Shown piece by piece: positions 42,865-53,294 of a DNA stretch of 56,214 bases (the stretch's first letter is position 1; each line of letters starts with the position of its first letter). Under the pieces are notes generated by a model, which ran no database searches, was not told the DNA's origin, and saw only the letters and a program-made list of their open reading frames with translations. The position numbers were made by a program, and so were the translations under genes. Source of the DNA: an uncultured Nocardioidaceae bacterium (GTDB lineage: Bacteria; Actinomycetota; Actinomycetes; Propionibacteriales; Nocardioidaceae); assembly GCA_902805845.1 (NCBI GenBank), contig CADCUI010000091.1:1-56214 (forward strand), in the 5' to 3' direction.

Positions 42865-43884
42865 ATGGCAGACAGGACACCTCGCAAGGCGCCCTCCTCC
42901 GACGCGGCGGGCAAGGCCCTCCATCCGTTGGGGTCGGTCACGCTGGTCACCGGGCCCGAGGAGCTCCTCAACGAGCGGCTCGTGGCGGGTGCGCGGGCGG
43001 CGGTACGACGCAGCGACCCCGAGGCGGAGACCAGCGAGACCTCGGGGGACCAGCTCACGATGGCCGCGCTCGGGGAGCTGTCGGCGCCGTCGCTGTTCTC
43101 CTCGACCCGCTTCGTCGTCGTCACCGCCCTTGATGAGGTGCCCGCCGACGTCCACGACGGTCTCGTCACCTACGCGACGCAGCCCGACCCCGACATCGCG
43201 TTGGTGCTCGTGCACTCGGGCGGGCCGAAGGGCAGCGGACTGCTCGGGCGGCTGCGGAAGCTGCCGACCGTGGCCGAGCACCGCTCGGAGGCGGTCAGGG
43301 GCCGGGGGCTGGCCGAGTTCGTCCACGCGGAGGCGCGTCGGCACGGCAGCCGGGTCGATGCTGAGGCGACGACACTGCTGGTGGAGGCGGTGGGCGGTGA
43401 CCTGCGCGCGCTGGCAGGAGCTGTCGAGCAGCTCACCCAGGACTTCCCGGGGCGGCCGCTGACCCGTGACGTCGTGGCTCCCTACTTCTCCGGCCGAGCC
43501 GATGTGAAGGGCTACGAGATCGCCGACCACGCCCTCTACGGCCGGACGGCCGCCGCCCTCGAGGAGCTCCGATGGGCGCTGGACATCGGTGTCGGGGGAC
43601 CGGCGATCACGGGGTCCTTTGCCTCCGCAGTCCGGGGACTGGCCCGGCTGGTAGGCGCCGCCCGCGGCCTGAGAGACGCCGACCTGGCCAAGGACGTGGG
43701 CGTGCCGCCGTGGAAGCTGCGGGCGCTGCGCGAGCAGGCACGGGGTTGGGACGAGCACGGTCTCGCCGTCGCGATCCGCGCCGTCGCCCGCGCCGACGCG
43801 GACGTCAAGGGCGCCTCGGCCAACGCCGCCTACGCGCTGGAGCGGATGGTCCTGGCGATCACCGGCGCCCGCCTCGAGCGCTGA
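42865..43884 (+). CDS. holA: DNA polymerase III delta subunit
   Basis: HolA is the clamp-loader subunit that opens the sliding clamp. The 339-aa protein starts near GSVTLVTGPEELLNERLV, the degenerate P-loop region of delta subunits. Then come LFSSTRFVVVTALDEVP, a GGDLRALAGAVEQL segment near 175, and a C-terminal helical domain with KDVGVPPWKLRALREQARGW typical of the family. The ATG at 42865 was preferred over a GTG at 42748, whose extra codons would run through the tandem repeats. The comEC-holA-rpsT order is widely conserved. Confidence 0.93.
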   Translation: MADRTPRKAPSSDAAGKALHPLGSVTLVTGPEELLNERLVAGARAAVRRSDPEAETSETSGDQLTMAALGELSAPSLFSSTRFVVVTALDEVPADVHDGLVTYATQPDPDIALVLVHSGGPKGSGLLGRLRKLPTVAEHRSEAVRGRGLAEFVHAEARRHGSRVDAEATTLLVEAVGGDLRALAGAVEQLTQDFPGRPLTRDVVAPYFSGRADVKGYEIADHALYGRTAAALEELRWALDIGVGGPAITGSFASAVRGLARLVGAARGLRDADLAKDVGVPPWKLRALREQARGWDEHGLAVAIRAVARADADVKGASANAAYALERMVLAITGARLER

Positions 43885-43947
43885 CCCCGGGGCCGGCCGG
43901 CTTCGAGCGCTTTCCCGCATGCGCCTGCGGGGCGCAAAAATCGAGAA

Positions 43948-43973
43948 GGGCGCCCCACCAAGGTGGAGCGCCC
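43948..43973 (-). terminator. Terminator of rpsT
   Basis: Hairpin GGGCGC…GCGCCC with inner CCACC/GGTGG around a 2-nt loop. On the minus strand it is followed within a few bases by a TTTTT run (opposite 43936-43940). It may also serve holA from the other side. Confidence 0.7.
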
Positions 43974-43987
43974 GAGCCCGAGAGGCC

Positions 43988-44248
43988 TCAGAGCGAAGCG
44001 GCCTTCTTCGCGATGGCCGACTTGCGGTTGGCGGCCTGGTTCTTGTGGATCACACCCGCCGACGCAGCCTTGTCCAGCTTGCGGGACGCGGCCTTGGCGA
44101 GCTCCTGCGCGCGGTCACGCTCCCCGGACGAGGCGGCCTCCCGGAACTGACGCACCGCGGTCTTGAGGGCGGACTTCACCGACTTGTTGCGCAGGTGCGC
44201 AGCCTCGTTCTGTCGGTTGCGCTTGATCTGGGACTTGATGTTCGCCAC
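43988..44248 (-). CDS. rpsT: 30S ribosomal protein S20
   Basis: Small basic ribosomal protein binding 16S rRNA. The 86-aa sequence starts [20 protein letters not shown] and continues with [13 protein letters not shown] and [18 protein letters not shown], an unmistakable S20 pattern. It is transcribed away from holA and ends before a hairpin with T-run. As in many genomes it stands alone between holA and lepA. Confidence 0.98.
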   Translation of the reverse strand: MANIKSQIKRNRQNEAAHLRNKSVKSALKTAVRQFREAASSGERDRAQELAKAASRKLDKAASAGVIHKNQAANRKSAIAKKAASL

Positions 44249-44370
44249 GGAGCAGGCCTCAGTGTCTTCTCGAAAGGGGAGTGGGACGGTTCACGGCGCG
44301 GGGCGCACCGGTAGCGCACGCGACCCACAACTTTAGCAGCGGCCCGCACCGCTTCCCAAACCGCCGGAGG

Positions 44371-45330
44371 TCACCAACCGCGCCGGGCGCAGAGCCAGGC
44401 CCAGGAGGCTTCGGAGTACCACCGGGCGTGCACTCGCAGGTACGGCGAGGACGGCGGCACGGGTCGGTCGCGCCCCTCGAGCATGAAGCCGCAGAACCCG
44501 GCGATCAACGAGTCGATGTCGTCGGCGGGCACCTCGGCCGTCAGCCGGCGGGAGGCGAGAAGTGCGTCGGCATCGAGACCGTCCCCGAACGCCGACACCA
44601 GCAGGAAGACCGTGTCAGCCCACGAGGGGCCCAGGGCGGGCCCGTTCCAGTCGCACAGCCAGGCCTTCCCGGTCGCGTCGACGATGAAGTTGTCGTCGCG
44701 GGCATCGAGATGCAGGAAGTGGCCACTGTCGGGGAGGTCCTGGGCGCGCAGTGACAACGAGGCGGCCTCGTCCAGGTGCGGCCACGTCGGGTCGACCGCC
44801 CGCACGTGCTCCCACCCCGTGAGGAGCCGGGGGAGCACCACGGTGAGCGGCTCCAGACGCAGCTGCTCCGGGACGGGCGCCAGCCGCTCAGCCACCGTCT
44901 CCAGCGCGTCGAGGCACGCGTCGAGCTGCGCCGGGTCCCACGGGCGCCGGGGATTGGCTCCGTCGACGCACTCGAAGCCGAGCACGACCCACAGGTCGTC
45001 CTCGTGCGACCACAGCAGCCGGGGCGCGGGCACCCCCTCCGGCAGCAGCTGGAGGGTGCGTGCCTCCGCGGAGTAGGCATCGGCGAAGGGGCGCTGCGCC
45101 TTTCGGCTGGCCGCCTTCACGAAGGCCGTGGAGCCGTCCGCCGCGGTCAGCCGTGAGGCGAAGCCGGGGGTGAAGCCGGCAGCCTGCGACCGGGCCTCGA
45201 CGACCGGCGCGCCGAGCCGTCGCTCGACCAGGTCGCGCACGCCGGGGGCCAGGTGCTGCCACTCCAGGCGCCGGGCGGTGCGACCGTGAGGCACCTGCGG
45301 AACGTCGGGGAGGGCGGGCGGCACCGGCAT
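44371..45330 (-). CDS. Aminoglycoside phosphotransferase-fold kinase (APH family), substrate unknown
   Basis: The 319-aa protein has a kinase-like fold. An N-terminal glycine-rich region AAGFTPGFASRL near 43-54 and TAFVKAA supply the ATP lysine. The Brenner motif LHLDARDDNFIVD gives the catalytic Asp and Asn near 205-212, and LCDWNGP supplies the metal Asp. Members phosphorylate aminoglycosides, choline, homoserine or other metabolites, so resistance cannot be claimed. ATG 45330 is the first start inside a GC-rich frame; the palindromic repeat lies just upstream, between it and lepA. Confidence 0.8.
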   Translation of the reverse strand: MPVPPALPDVPQVPHGRTARRLEWQHLAPGVRDLVERRLGAPVVEARSQAAGFTPGFASRLTAADGSTAFVKAASRKAQRPFADAYSAEARTLQLLPEGVPAPRLLWSHEDDLWVVLGFECVDGANPRRPWDPAQLDACLDALETVAERLAPVPEQLRLEPLTVVLPRLLTGWEHVRAVDPTWPHLDEAASLSLRAQDLPDSGHFLHLDARDDNFIVDATGKAWLCDWNGPALGPSWADTVFLLVSAFGDGLDADALLASRRLTAEVPADDIDSLIAGFCGFMLEGRDRPVPPSSPYLRVHARWYSEASWAWLCARRGW

Positions 45331-45354
45331 GGCTCCATCAAAGCGCCCCTCCCG

Positions 45355-45408
45355 CCGCCTCGTCCGACCGGGCGCGCTGGATACAGCGCGCCCGATCGGA
45401 CGAGGCGG
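45355..45408. repeat. Long palindrome, copy 2 of a dispersed pair
   Basis: Inverted repeat with arms 45356-45379 and 45384-45407 and one mismatch, loop GATA. The core is almost identical to the palindrome at 4890-4943. Here it lies between divergently transcribed genes, so it cannot be a simple terminator. Confidence 0.8.
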
Positions 45409-45447
45409 GGGCTGTGGCGGGTGGGGTGATGCGGGAGGATGGACCTC

Positions 45448-47321
<1,874 letters not shown>

Positions 47322-47334
<13 letters not shown>

Positions 47335-47357
47335 GCCGGGACCGGGACCGTCGCTGA
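47322..47357 (+). repeat. 23-bp partial tandem duplication across the lepA stop
   Basis: GGACCGTCGCTGA occurs at 47322-47334 and 47345-47357. The second TGA lies in another frame than the true stop. Confidence 0.75.
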
Positions 47358-47386
47358 CGGGGGACAGAGGCCGTCGCCGACGGTGT

Positions 47387-47392
47387 TAGGGT
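47387..47392 (+). promoter_or_regulatory. Putative -10 box for the cobalamin riboswitch transcript
   Basis: TAGGGT, about 38 nt before the first riboswitch helix. No convincing -35 at standard spacing. Confidence 0.35.
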
Positions 47393-47429
47393 GAGGCGCC
47401 GCCGACCGGCGGCACCACACATCGCGTTC

Positions 47430-47524
47430 CTCGCAGACCAGGGGAAGCCGGTCCAAGTCCGGCGCTGACCCGCAACCGTAGCCCGCCGCCTCGCGCGTCG
47501 GGGAGCCGGAACACCTGCTGCGAG
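47430..47524 (+). promoter_or_regulatory. Cobalamin riboswitch (conserved core)
   Basis: Closing helix CTCGCAG (47430-47436)/CTGCGAG (47518-47524). Inside are the diagnostic strings GGGGAAGCCGGT, AAGTCCGG, GCTGACCCGCAACCGTA and a B12-box-like AGCCGGAACACCTGCTG. The downstream 47525-47601 contains CAGGG/CCCTG complementary segments that could form the expression platform before the AAGGAA ribosome site of the next gene. Adenosylcobalamin-type repression of the following six-gene transcript is expected. Confidence 0.9.
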
Positions 47525-47601
47525 TGACCTGACACCACGCTGTCGCGGAAAGCAGGGTGGGTGCGCGAGCCCCCTCCCTGCCTGCAGCGGGAAGGAACCT
47601 C

Positions 47602-48672
47602 ATGCGCACTCCTGCGCCCCTGCGCCGAGTCGTGCTCGGCCTCACCACCTCCGCCGTCCTCGTCGGCGGCACGCTGGTCGGCACCCCGGCCGAAGCGGCT
47701 ACTCCGCAGGCCGAGTCGGCCGCCGGCTGGCTCACCACCGAGCTGCAGGACGGCGTGCTCGTCCTGCAGGGCTTCCCGTCGTACGGGCCCACCCTCGACG
47801 TCTTCTTCGCCTTTGACAGCCTCGGCGTACGTCGGGGCGCCCGCGGCGCCATCCTGGCCGCGCTCGCCGACAACGTCGGCAGCTACATCGGTGCCGGCCG
47901 GGAGTCGTACGCCGGTCCGACGGGCAAGCTGCTCACGGCGGCCACCGCCGACCGCCGGGACCCGCGTGACTTCGGCGGCGTGAACCTCGTGGCGAGGCTG
48001 GCCGACCGCATCCGCACCGGCGACGGGCCGCAGCGCGGGCGCGCCGTGGACCGCAGCCAGTACGGCGAGTACTCCAACACCATCGGCCAGTCGTTCGTCG
48101 TGCGCGGTCTGGCCGCGGCCGACCACCGGCTGCTCCGCGCCACGACTCGCTTCCTGCTCAAGCAGCAGTGCCCCGCCGGGTTCTTCCGGGAGGACATGGA
48201 CTCCTCCGACTTCACCTGCCGGAGCGGGCGGGGCGAGGGGCTGAGCGCCCCCAGCGTGGACAGCACCGCGTACGCCGTGATGGCACTGTCCGTCGCGCGC
48301 CGCAACGGCGTCGCCGGTCTGGGCGACGACATCCGCGACGCCGTCTCGTGGCTGCGGGACCGGCAGAACGACAACGGGTCCTTCAACGGGGTCTCGGGTC
48401 CCAGCGCCAACTCCACCGGCCTGGTGGCCACCGTGCTGCCCGGCCGGTTCGAGCGCGCCGCGAACCGCGCGCTGCGGTGGCTCAGCCGTCGCCAGGTCAC
48501 CGCGCGAAACTCCGATGGCACCGCGCTGGCCGGAGACGTCGGAGCCATCGCCAACAACGGGCGGGCGTTCCGTGACGGCGCTCAGGACGGCATCACCGAT
48601 GGCACCCGGGGCAGCTGGTACCTCGCCACCGCCCAGAGCGCCGCGGCCCTGGACGACCTGCCGAGGCGCTGA
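47602..48672 (+). CDS. Secreted prenyltransferase/terpene-cyclase-repeat (alpha/alpha-barrel) protein, intrinsic-factor-like, probable B12 binder
   Basis: The 356-aa protein has a Sec signal peptide (basic MRTPAPLRR, hydrophobic core, AEA|A cut near residue 35) and several helical repeats of the squalene-cyclase/prenyltransferase type (GPTLDVFFAFDSLG, STAYAVMALSVARR, WLRDRQNDNGSFNGV, GSWYLATAQSAAAL). The same α6/α6 toroid forms the large domain of transcobalamin and intrinsic factor. It is the first gene behind a cobalamin riboswitch and before an ECF transporter, so extracellular capture of cobalamin is the natural reading. Enzymatic terpene chemistry is unlikely given export. ATG 47602 follows GGAAGGAA. 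Confidence 0.8.
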   Translation: MRTPAPLRRVVLGLTTSAVLVGGTLVGTPAEAATPQAESAAGWLTTELQDGVLVLQGFPSYGPTLDVFFAFDSLGVRRGARGAILAALADNVGSYIGAGRESYAGPTGKLLTAATADRRDPRDFGGVNLVARLADRIRTGDGPQRGRAVDRSQYGEYSNTIGQSFVVRGLAAADHRLLRATTRFLLKQQCPAGFFREDMDSSDFTCRSGRGEGLSAPSVDSTAYAVMALSVARRNGVAGLGDDIRDAVSWLRDRQNDNGSFNGVSGPSANSTGLVATVLPGRFERAANRALRWLSRRQVTARNSDGTALAGDVGAIANNGRAFRDGAQDGITDGTRGSWYLATAQSAAALDDLPRR

Positions 48673-49724
48673 TGCACCGAGCGCGAGCACCGCAGGCGCT
48701 GGTCGCCGCCGTCCTCTGGGTGGCGGCCGGCGTCGCGACGGCCGTCGGGGTGACCGCGGCCCCGGTGCACGCCGCCGCAGGCAGGTGCCCGCAGGGAGAG
48801 GGCGTGACGGTCGTGGTGGACTACGGCCCGCTCGGCGGCGGTGTGCACCTCGCCTGCGACCCCGCTGGTGCCGGCGAGTCGGCGCGGACGGTCATGGAGC
48901 GCACCGGCTTCGACCTGGACTGGGTGCGCACGGAGCCCGGGTTCGTCTGCGCCATCAACTCACGGCCGGACCCTGACCGCAGCTGCCAGCGGACCCCGCC
49001 CGCAGAGGCCTACTGGGGACTCTTCTGGTCCGACGGCACGTCGTCGTGGAGGTACTCGACCCTCGGCGCCGCCGGCCTCGACGTTCCCGACGGCGGGTCG
49101 ATCGGCTGGCGGTTCCAGGACGGCGGGGGCCGCGACAACCCGGGAGCCGCACCCACCTCGTCGACGCCCTCGGCCACCCCGACCCCGTCCCCGCAGCCGA
49201 GCCCGACCCGACAGCCCGAGCCTCCCGGCGGCTCGGGCGGCGGCTCGGGCGGCGGCTCGGGCGGCGGTGCTGGAGGCGGCTCGGAAGGCGGCGCTGACGG
49301 CGGGTCCGGCGGCTCTTCGTCGGGCCCCGCCCCGGACGAGCCGAGTCCCTCCCAGGGGACTCCGACGCCGCCCGCGGACCAGGGTGACGAGGCCGACGGC
49401 CCGACGGGCGAAGGGTCCGGCGAACCCGGTGACTCCGTGGGCGCGGGCGGCACGCAGGGCGGGGACAAGGCCGGCAAGCGCCCCGACATGCAGCCCGACA
49501 AGCAAACCGACAAGCAGCTGGGGCCGCGTCAGCGGGACGACGACCGACCGGCGTCCTCGGAGCAGGGCCGGACGGGGAGGTCGACCGTCGCCTCGGCCGA
49601 CGTCCTGGAGAACCAGGCGACGAGGCCCGGGATCGGTGATGGGGTGCTCACCGCGATGGCGATGACGTCCGTGGTGCTGCTCGGGGCGGCTGCCGGCGTC
49701 GTCGGCTGGCGCAGGAGGAGCTGA
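48672..49724 (+). CDS. Cell-surface protein with DUF4430/transcobalamin-C-like domain and C-terminal anchor
   Basis: The 350-aa protein has a signal peptide (to about 36) and a globular domain of ~115 residues: GEGVTVVVDYGPLGGGVHLA, then TGFDLDWVR and YWGLFWSDGTSSWRYSTLGA. This resembles DUF4430, the small β domain of transcobalamins, and actinobacterial SCO2322-type proteins. A long Gly/Ser/Pro-rich linker (about 155-310, with GGSGGGSGGG units) and a C-terminal transmembrane helix ending WRRRS follow. With the preceding gene (TGATG overlap) it would supply the second half of an intrinsic-factor-like pair, tethered to the cell. Confidence 0.75.
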   Translation: MHRARAPQALVAAVLWVAAGVATAVGVTAAPVHAAAGRCPQGEGVTVVVDYGPLGGGVHLACDPAGAGESARTVMERTGFDLDWVRTEPGFVCAINSRPDPDRSCQRTPPAEAYWGLFWSDGTSSWRYSTLGAAGLDVPDGGSIGWRFQDGGGRDNPGAAPTSSTPSATPTPSPQPSPTRQPEPPGGSGGGSGGGSGGGAGGGSEGGADGGSGGSSSGPAPDEPSPSQGTPTPPADQGDEADGPTGEGSGEPGDSVGAGGTQGGDKAGKRPDMQPDKQTDKQLGPRQRDDDRPASSEQGRTGRSTVASADVLENQATRPGIGDGVLTAMAMTSVVLLGAAAGVVGWRRRS

Positions 49725-49732
49725 CCGGCTCC

Positions 49733-50836
49733 ATGGGACGTCCGAGGAGTCCCGTCCTGCCGCGCGACCTGCATCCGGGGGCCTGGTGGATCTGGGCCCT
49801 CGGGCTGGCGGCCGCGGCGTCACGGACCACCAACCCGTGGCTGCTCGTGATCATCGTGCTCGTGGCGTCGGTGACCGTGCTGTCCCGTCGTACCGACGCG
49901 CCGTGGGCGCTGTCGTTCCGCCTCTACCTCGCCCTCGGGCTGTTCGTCGTCTGCCTCCGGGTGGTGTTCCGGGTGCTGCTCGGCGGTGGCTACGGGGACA
50001 CCCTGCTGCTCGACCTCCCCCTCGTGCCGCTTCCGGACTGGGCTGCGGGCATCACGCTGCTCGGGCCGGTGACCGCCGAGTCGATCCTCGCCGGCCTGTA
50101 CGACGGGATGCGGCTGGCGGCCGTCATCATCTGCGTGGGCGCCGCGAACTCACTGGCGAACCCGCGCCGCATGCTGGCCTCGCTGCCGCCGGCGCTCTAC
50201 GAGGTCGGCACCGCTGTCGTCATCGCGCTGTCGCTCTTCCCCCAGCTGGCGGAGAGCGTGCAACGGGTGCGCCGCGCGCGCCGGCTGCGGGGAGACCCCG
50301 GACGCGGCGTCGGTGCGCTGCGCCGGGTCGTGGTGCCGGTTCTCGAGGACGCGCTCGAGCGGTCGCTCGCGCTGGCAGCCAGCATGGACGCGCGCGGGTA
50401 CGGGCGGGCCGGCGAGCTGCCGGCCGGCCAGCGGCGCGTCACCGGAGCGCTCCTGGTCACCGGGCTGCTCGGGCTGTGCGTCGGCAGCTACGCGTTCCTG
50501 GACGCGACGGCCCCGCGGTCGCTGTCGTGGCCGATGCTGGTGGGCGGCGTGCTGCTCGCCGGCGCCGGCTTCGTCGCCGCCGGTCGACGGGTGCACCGCA
50601 CCCGCTACCGGCCCGACAGCTGGCGGGCCGCCGACGTGCTGACCGCGGCGACCGGCGTCGCCGTGGCAGTGCTGGTGACGGTCGTGGCAGCGGGTCGACC
50701 CGACGTGGCGATCCCCGACCCGGCCGCGCCGCCGGCGCTCTCGGTCCTGGCGCTGGTCGCGGTCATGCTCGGGGTCCTTCCCGCCTTCGCCACCCCGGCT
50801 CCGATCTCCTTGCTGCGCCCGGAGCCCGCCCGGTGA
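49733..50836 (+). CDS. ECF transporter transmembrane (T) component, CbiQ/EcfT family
   Basis: The scaffold subunit couples ATPases to the substrate-binding S component. The 367-aa protein has an EcfT core with about five to six helices, and two Ala-Arg-containing coupling helices: VRRARRLRGD near 180 and MDARGYGRAGELP near 217. The C-terminal extension adds three helices. It starts 8 nt after the surface-protein gene and its stop overlaps the ATPase start. Together with the next two genes it completes an ECF importer, most likely for cobalamin or a precursor. Confidence 0.87.
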   Translation: MGRPRSPVLPRDLHPGAWWIWALGLAAAASRTTNPWLLVIIVLVASVTVLSRRTDAPWALSFRLYLALGLFVVCLRVVFRVLLGGGYGDTLLLDLPLVPLPDWAAGITLLGPVTAESILAGLYDGMRLAAVIICVGAANSLANPRRMLASLPPALYEVGTAVVIALSLFPQLAESVQRVRRARRLRGDPGRGVGALRRVVVPVLEDALERSLALAASMDARGYGRAGELPAGQRRVTGALLVTGLLGLCVGSYAFLDATAPRSLSWPMLVGGVLLAGAGFVAAGRRVHRTRYRPDSWRAADVLTAATGVAVAVLVTVVAAGRPDVAIPDPAAPPALSVLALVAVMLGVLPAFATPAPISLLRPEPAR

Positions 50837-52437
50837 TCGAGTGGGAGCAGGTGAGCTTCGCGTTCGACGGCGCCGAGCGGCCGACCTTGCGCCAGGTGGA
50901 CCTGGAGGTCGCCGAGTCCGAGATGGTCCTGCTGGCGGGTCGCACCGGCTCGGGGAAATCGACGCTGCTGCGGACGGTCAACGGGCTGGTGCCGCACTTC
51001 ACCGGCGGCCGCCTCGGTGGCGAGGTGAGGATCGACGGTCGCAGCGTCCGGCGCCGTACGCCGCGCGAGCTCGCTGACGTCGTCGGGTACGTCGGTCAGG
51101 ACCCGGTGACGACCTTCGTGACCGACGTGGTCGAGGAGGAGCTCGCCTACGGCATGGAGCAGCTGGGGCTGGACCCGCAGACGATGCGCCGGCGGGTGGA
51201 GGAGACCCTGGACCTCCTCGGGATCGCCGACCTCCGGTCCCGGCCGCTGCGCACGCTCTCCGGAGGCCAGCAGCAGCGGGTGGCCATCGGCGCGGTCCTC
51301 ACGATGCACCCGCGGATCCTGGTCCTCGACGAGCCGACCTCGGCGTTGGACCCGACCGCGGCCGAGGACGTGCTGTCGACCGTGTCCCGGCTGGTGGAGG
51401 ACCTGGGACTGACGGTGCTCCTGGCCGAGCACCGGCTGGAGCGGGTGGTCCCGTTCGCCGACCGACTGGTGGTGATCGAGGACGGTGCCGTGCGCAGCGG
51501 CGATCCCGCGGAGCTGCTGGCGTCGTCCCCGGTCGCGCCGCCGGTCGTGGAGCTGGGTCGGCTCGCCGGCTGGCGACCGCTGCCGTTGACGGTCCGCGAG
51601 GCGCGTCGGCGCACCGGAGGACTGCGCGACCGGCTCGGGGACGCGCCACCTGCCGCTCGTCGAGGCCCCGGTGCTCCGGAGCCGAGGGGTGCAGCACTGG
51701 TGGCCCGAGGGGTCGTCGTCCGCTACGGCACCACGGTGGCGGTGCGCGAGGTGTCGGTGGCCGTGCCCCGTGGCGAGGTGGTCGCGGTCATGGGCCGCAA
51801 CGGCTCGGGCAAGTCGTCGCTGCTCTGGGCGCTGCAGGGCACCGGGCGCCGCGACGGCGGCTCGGTGTCGGTCGCGGGCTCCGACCCGGGCGCGCTGGCG
51901 CCGGACCGGGCACGTGCGCTGGTCGGACTCGTGCCCCAGACCGCGACCGACCTGCTCTATCTCGAGACCGTCGAGGCCGAGTGCGACGCCGCCGACCGCC
52001 AGTCCGACGCCGGGGACGGCACCTGCCGCTCGATCCTCGACCGACTGGCGCCCGGGATCGACGGCGAGCGGCACCCACGCGACCTCTCCGAGGGTCAGCG
52101 ACTGGCCCTGGTGCTGGCCATCGTGCTTGCCGCCCGACCGGCCGTGGTCGCGCTGGACGAGCCGACCCGGGGGCTCGACTACGCCGCGAAGGAGCAGCTC
52201 GCGGCGATCCTGACCGACCTGACCCGACGAGACCACGGCGTCGTGGTCGCCACCCACGATGTCGAGTTCGTGGCATCGGTCGCCGACCAGGTCGTGGTGA
52301 TGGCCGGCGGCGAGGTGGTCTCGGCGGGGCCGACGGTGCGGGTTCTCGCCGAGTCGCCCGCCTTCGCGCCCCAGCTGTCCAAGGTGCTCGGAGACGGTTG
52401 GCTCACCGTCGAGCAGGTGCGGCAGGCCTTGCTGTGA
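50833..52437 (+). CDS. ECF transporter ATPase, two ABC domains fused (EcfA-EcfA')
   Basis: One 534-aa polypeptide carries both ATPases. The first domain has Walker A GRTGSGKST at 36-44, signature LSGGQQQR near 138, and Walker B ILVLDEPTSALD. The second, from about 290, has GRNGSGKSS, the signature changed to LSEGQRLA, and VVALDEPTRGLD. The altered second signature suggests that one of the two ATP sites is weaker. GTG 50833 overlaps the T-component stop (GTGA) and its own stop overlaps the S-component start, so subunit ratios are translationally coupled. Confidence 0.9.
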   Translation: MIEWEQVSFAFDGAERPTLRQVDLEVAESEMVLLAGRTGSGKSTLLRTVNGLVPHFTGGRLGGEVRIDGRSVRRRTPRELADVVGYVGQDPVTTFVTDVVEEELAYGMEQLGLDPQTMRRRVEETLDLLGIADLRSRPLRTLSGGQQQRVAIGAVLTMHPRILVLDEPTSALDPTAAEDVLSTVSRLVEDLGLTVLLAEHRLERVVPFADRLVVIEDGAVRSGDPAELLASSPVAPPVVELGRLAGWRPLPLTVREARRRTGGLRDRLGDAPPAARRGPGAPEPRGAALVARGVVVRYGTTVAVREVSVAVPRGEVVAVMGRNGSGKSSLLWALQGTGRRDGGSVSVAGSDPGALAPDRARALVGLVPQTATDLLYLETVEAECDAADRQSDAGDGTCRSILDRLAPGIDGERHPRDLSEGQRLALVLAIVLAARPAVVALDEPTRGLDYAAKEQLAAILTDLTRRDHGVVVATHDVEFVASVADQVVVMAGGEVVSAGPTVRVLAESPAFAPQLSKVLGDGWLTVEQVRQALL

Positions 52438-53294
52438 CCGCCCGCGACCTCGACCTGACGCCCGGGGCCGGTCGGCCTCCGGGCCCTCGACGTGCGCTCC
52501 CGGTCGGCCGGCGCTCCGCGGTGGTGCTGGCGCTGGCCAGCGTCGCCGGCCTGGTGATGTTCGTGTGGCCGCTGCTGCTGGTGCCGAACCCGGGCGCGGG
52601 CCAGACGAACCCACCCTTCGTTTTCCTCGCGCTGCTGCCGGTGCTCGTCCTCGTCGTCCTGGTGGAGCTCACCGAGGGCGGCATGGACGCCAAGGCGCTG
52701 GCGATGCTCGGGGTCCTGACCGCCGTCAACGCCGCCCTCCGCTCGCTGGGCGCCGGGCTGGCAGGGGTGGAGCTGGTGTTCTTCCTGCTCATCCTCGCCG
52801 GGCGTGTGTTCGGCCCGGGCCTCGGCTTCGTGCTGGGCTGCACGTCGCTGTTCGCCTCGGCGCTGCTGACCTCGGGGGTGGGCCCGTGGCTTCCCTACCA
52901 GATGCTCTGCTCGGCGTGGATCGGTCTCGGCGCGGGGCTGCTGCCGGACCGGGTCGCCGGGCGGCCGCTGCGGGGCAGGACGGAGATCGCCCTGCTGGTG
53001 GGGTACGGCGTGCTCGCGGCGTACGTCTTCGGACTGCTCATGAACCTGTCCTCCTGGCCGTACACCCTCGGCGTCGCGGTCCCGGGGCACGAGGGGTCGC
53101 TGGCCTTCGTCCCCGGGGCGCCGGTGCTGGAGAACCTCCACAGGTTCGGCATCTACACCCTCCTGACCTCGACCGGGGGCTGGGACACCGGACGGGCCAT
53201 CACCAACTCGCTGGCCATCGTGCTGCTCGGACCGGCGATCCTCGCCACCCTCCGTCGCGCCGCACGTCGCGCGTCGTACGAGAAGGTCGACTGA
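52434..53294 (+). CDS. ECF transporter substrate-binding (S) component, probably for cobalamin
   Basis: The 286-aa integral membrane protein would bind the vitamin. After a polar 30-residue start it shows about six to seven helices. Landmarks are LGVLTAVNAALRSLGAGLAG near residue 99, LAGRVFGPGLGFVLGCTSLFASALLTSG near 122, and PWLPYQMLCSAWIGLGAGLLP. This NxxxR plus FGPxxGFxxG arrangement fits CbrT-type S components. Specificity is inferred from the riboswitch, not from contact residues. GTG 52434 overlaps the ATPase stop. Confidence 0.85.
   Translation: MTARDLDLTPGAGRPPGPRRALPVGRRSAVVLALASVAGLVMFVWPLLLVPNPGAGQTNPPFVFLALLPVLVLVVLVELTEGGMDAKALAMLGVLTAVNAALRSLGAGLAGVELVFFLLILAGRVFGPGLGFVLGCTSLFASALLTSGVGPWLPYQMLCSAWIGLGAGLLPDRVAGRPLRGRTEIALLVGYGVLAAYVFGLLMNLSSWPYTLGVAVPGHEGSLAFVPGAPVLENLHRFGIYTLLTSTGGWDTGRAITNSLAIVLLGPAILATLRRAARRASYEKVD

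Noticed and set aside
44371-45330. Calling this gene, or that at 53295, an antibiotic-resistance determinant.
   Set aside because: The kinase fold is shared with many metabolic kinases and the genomic context shows no resistance or mobile elements.
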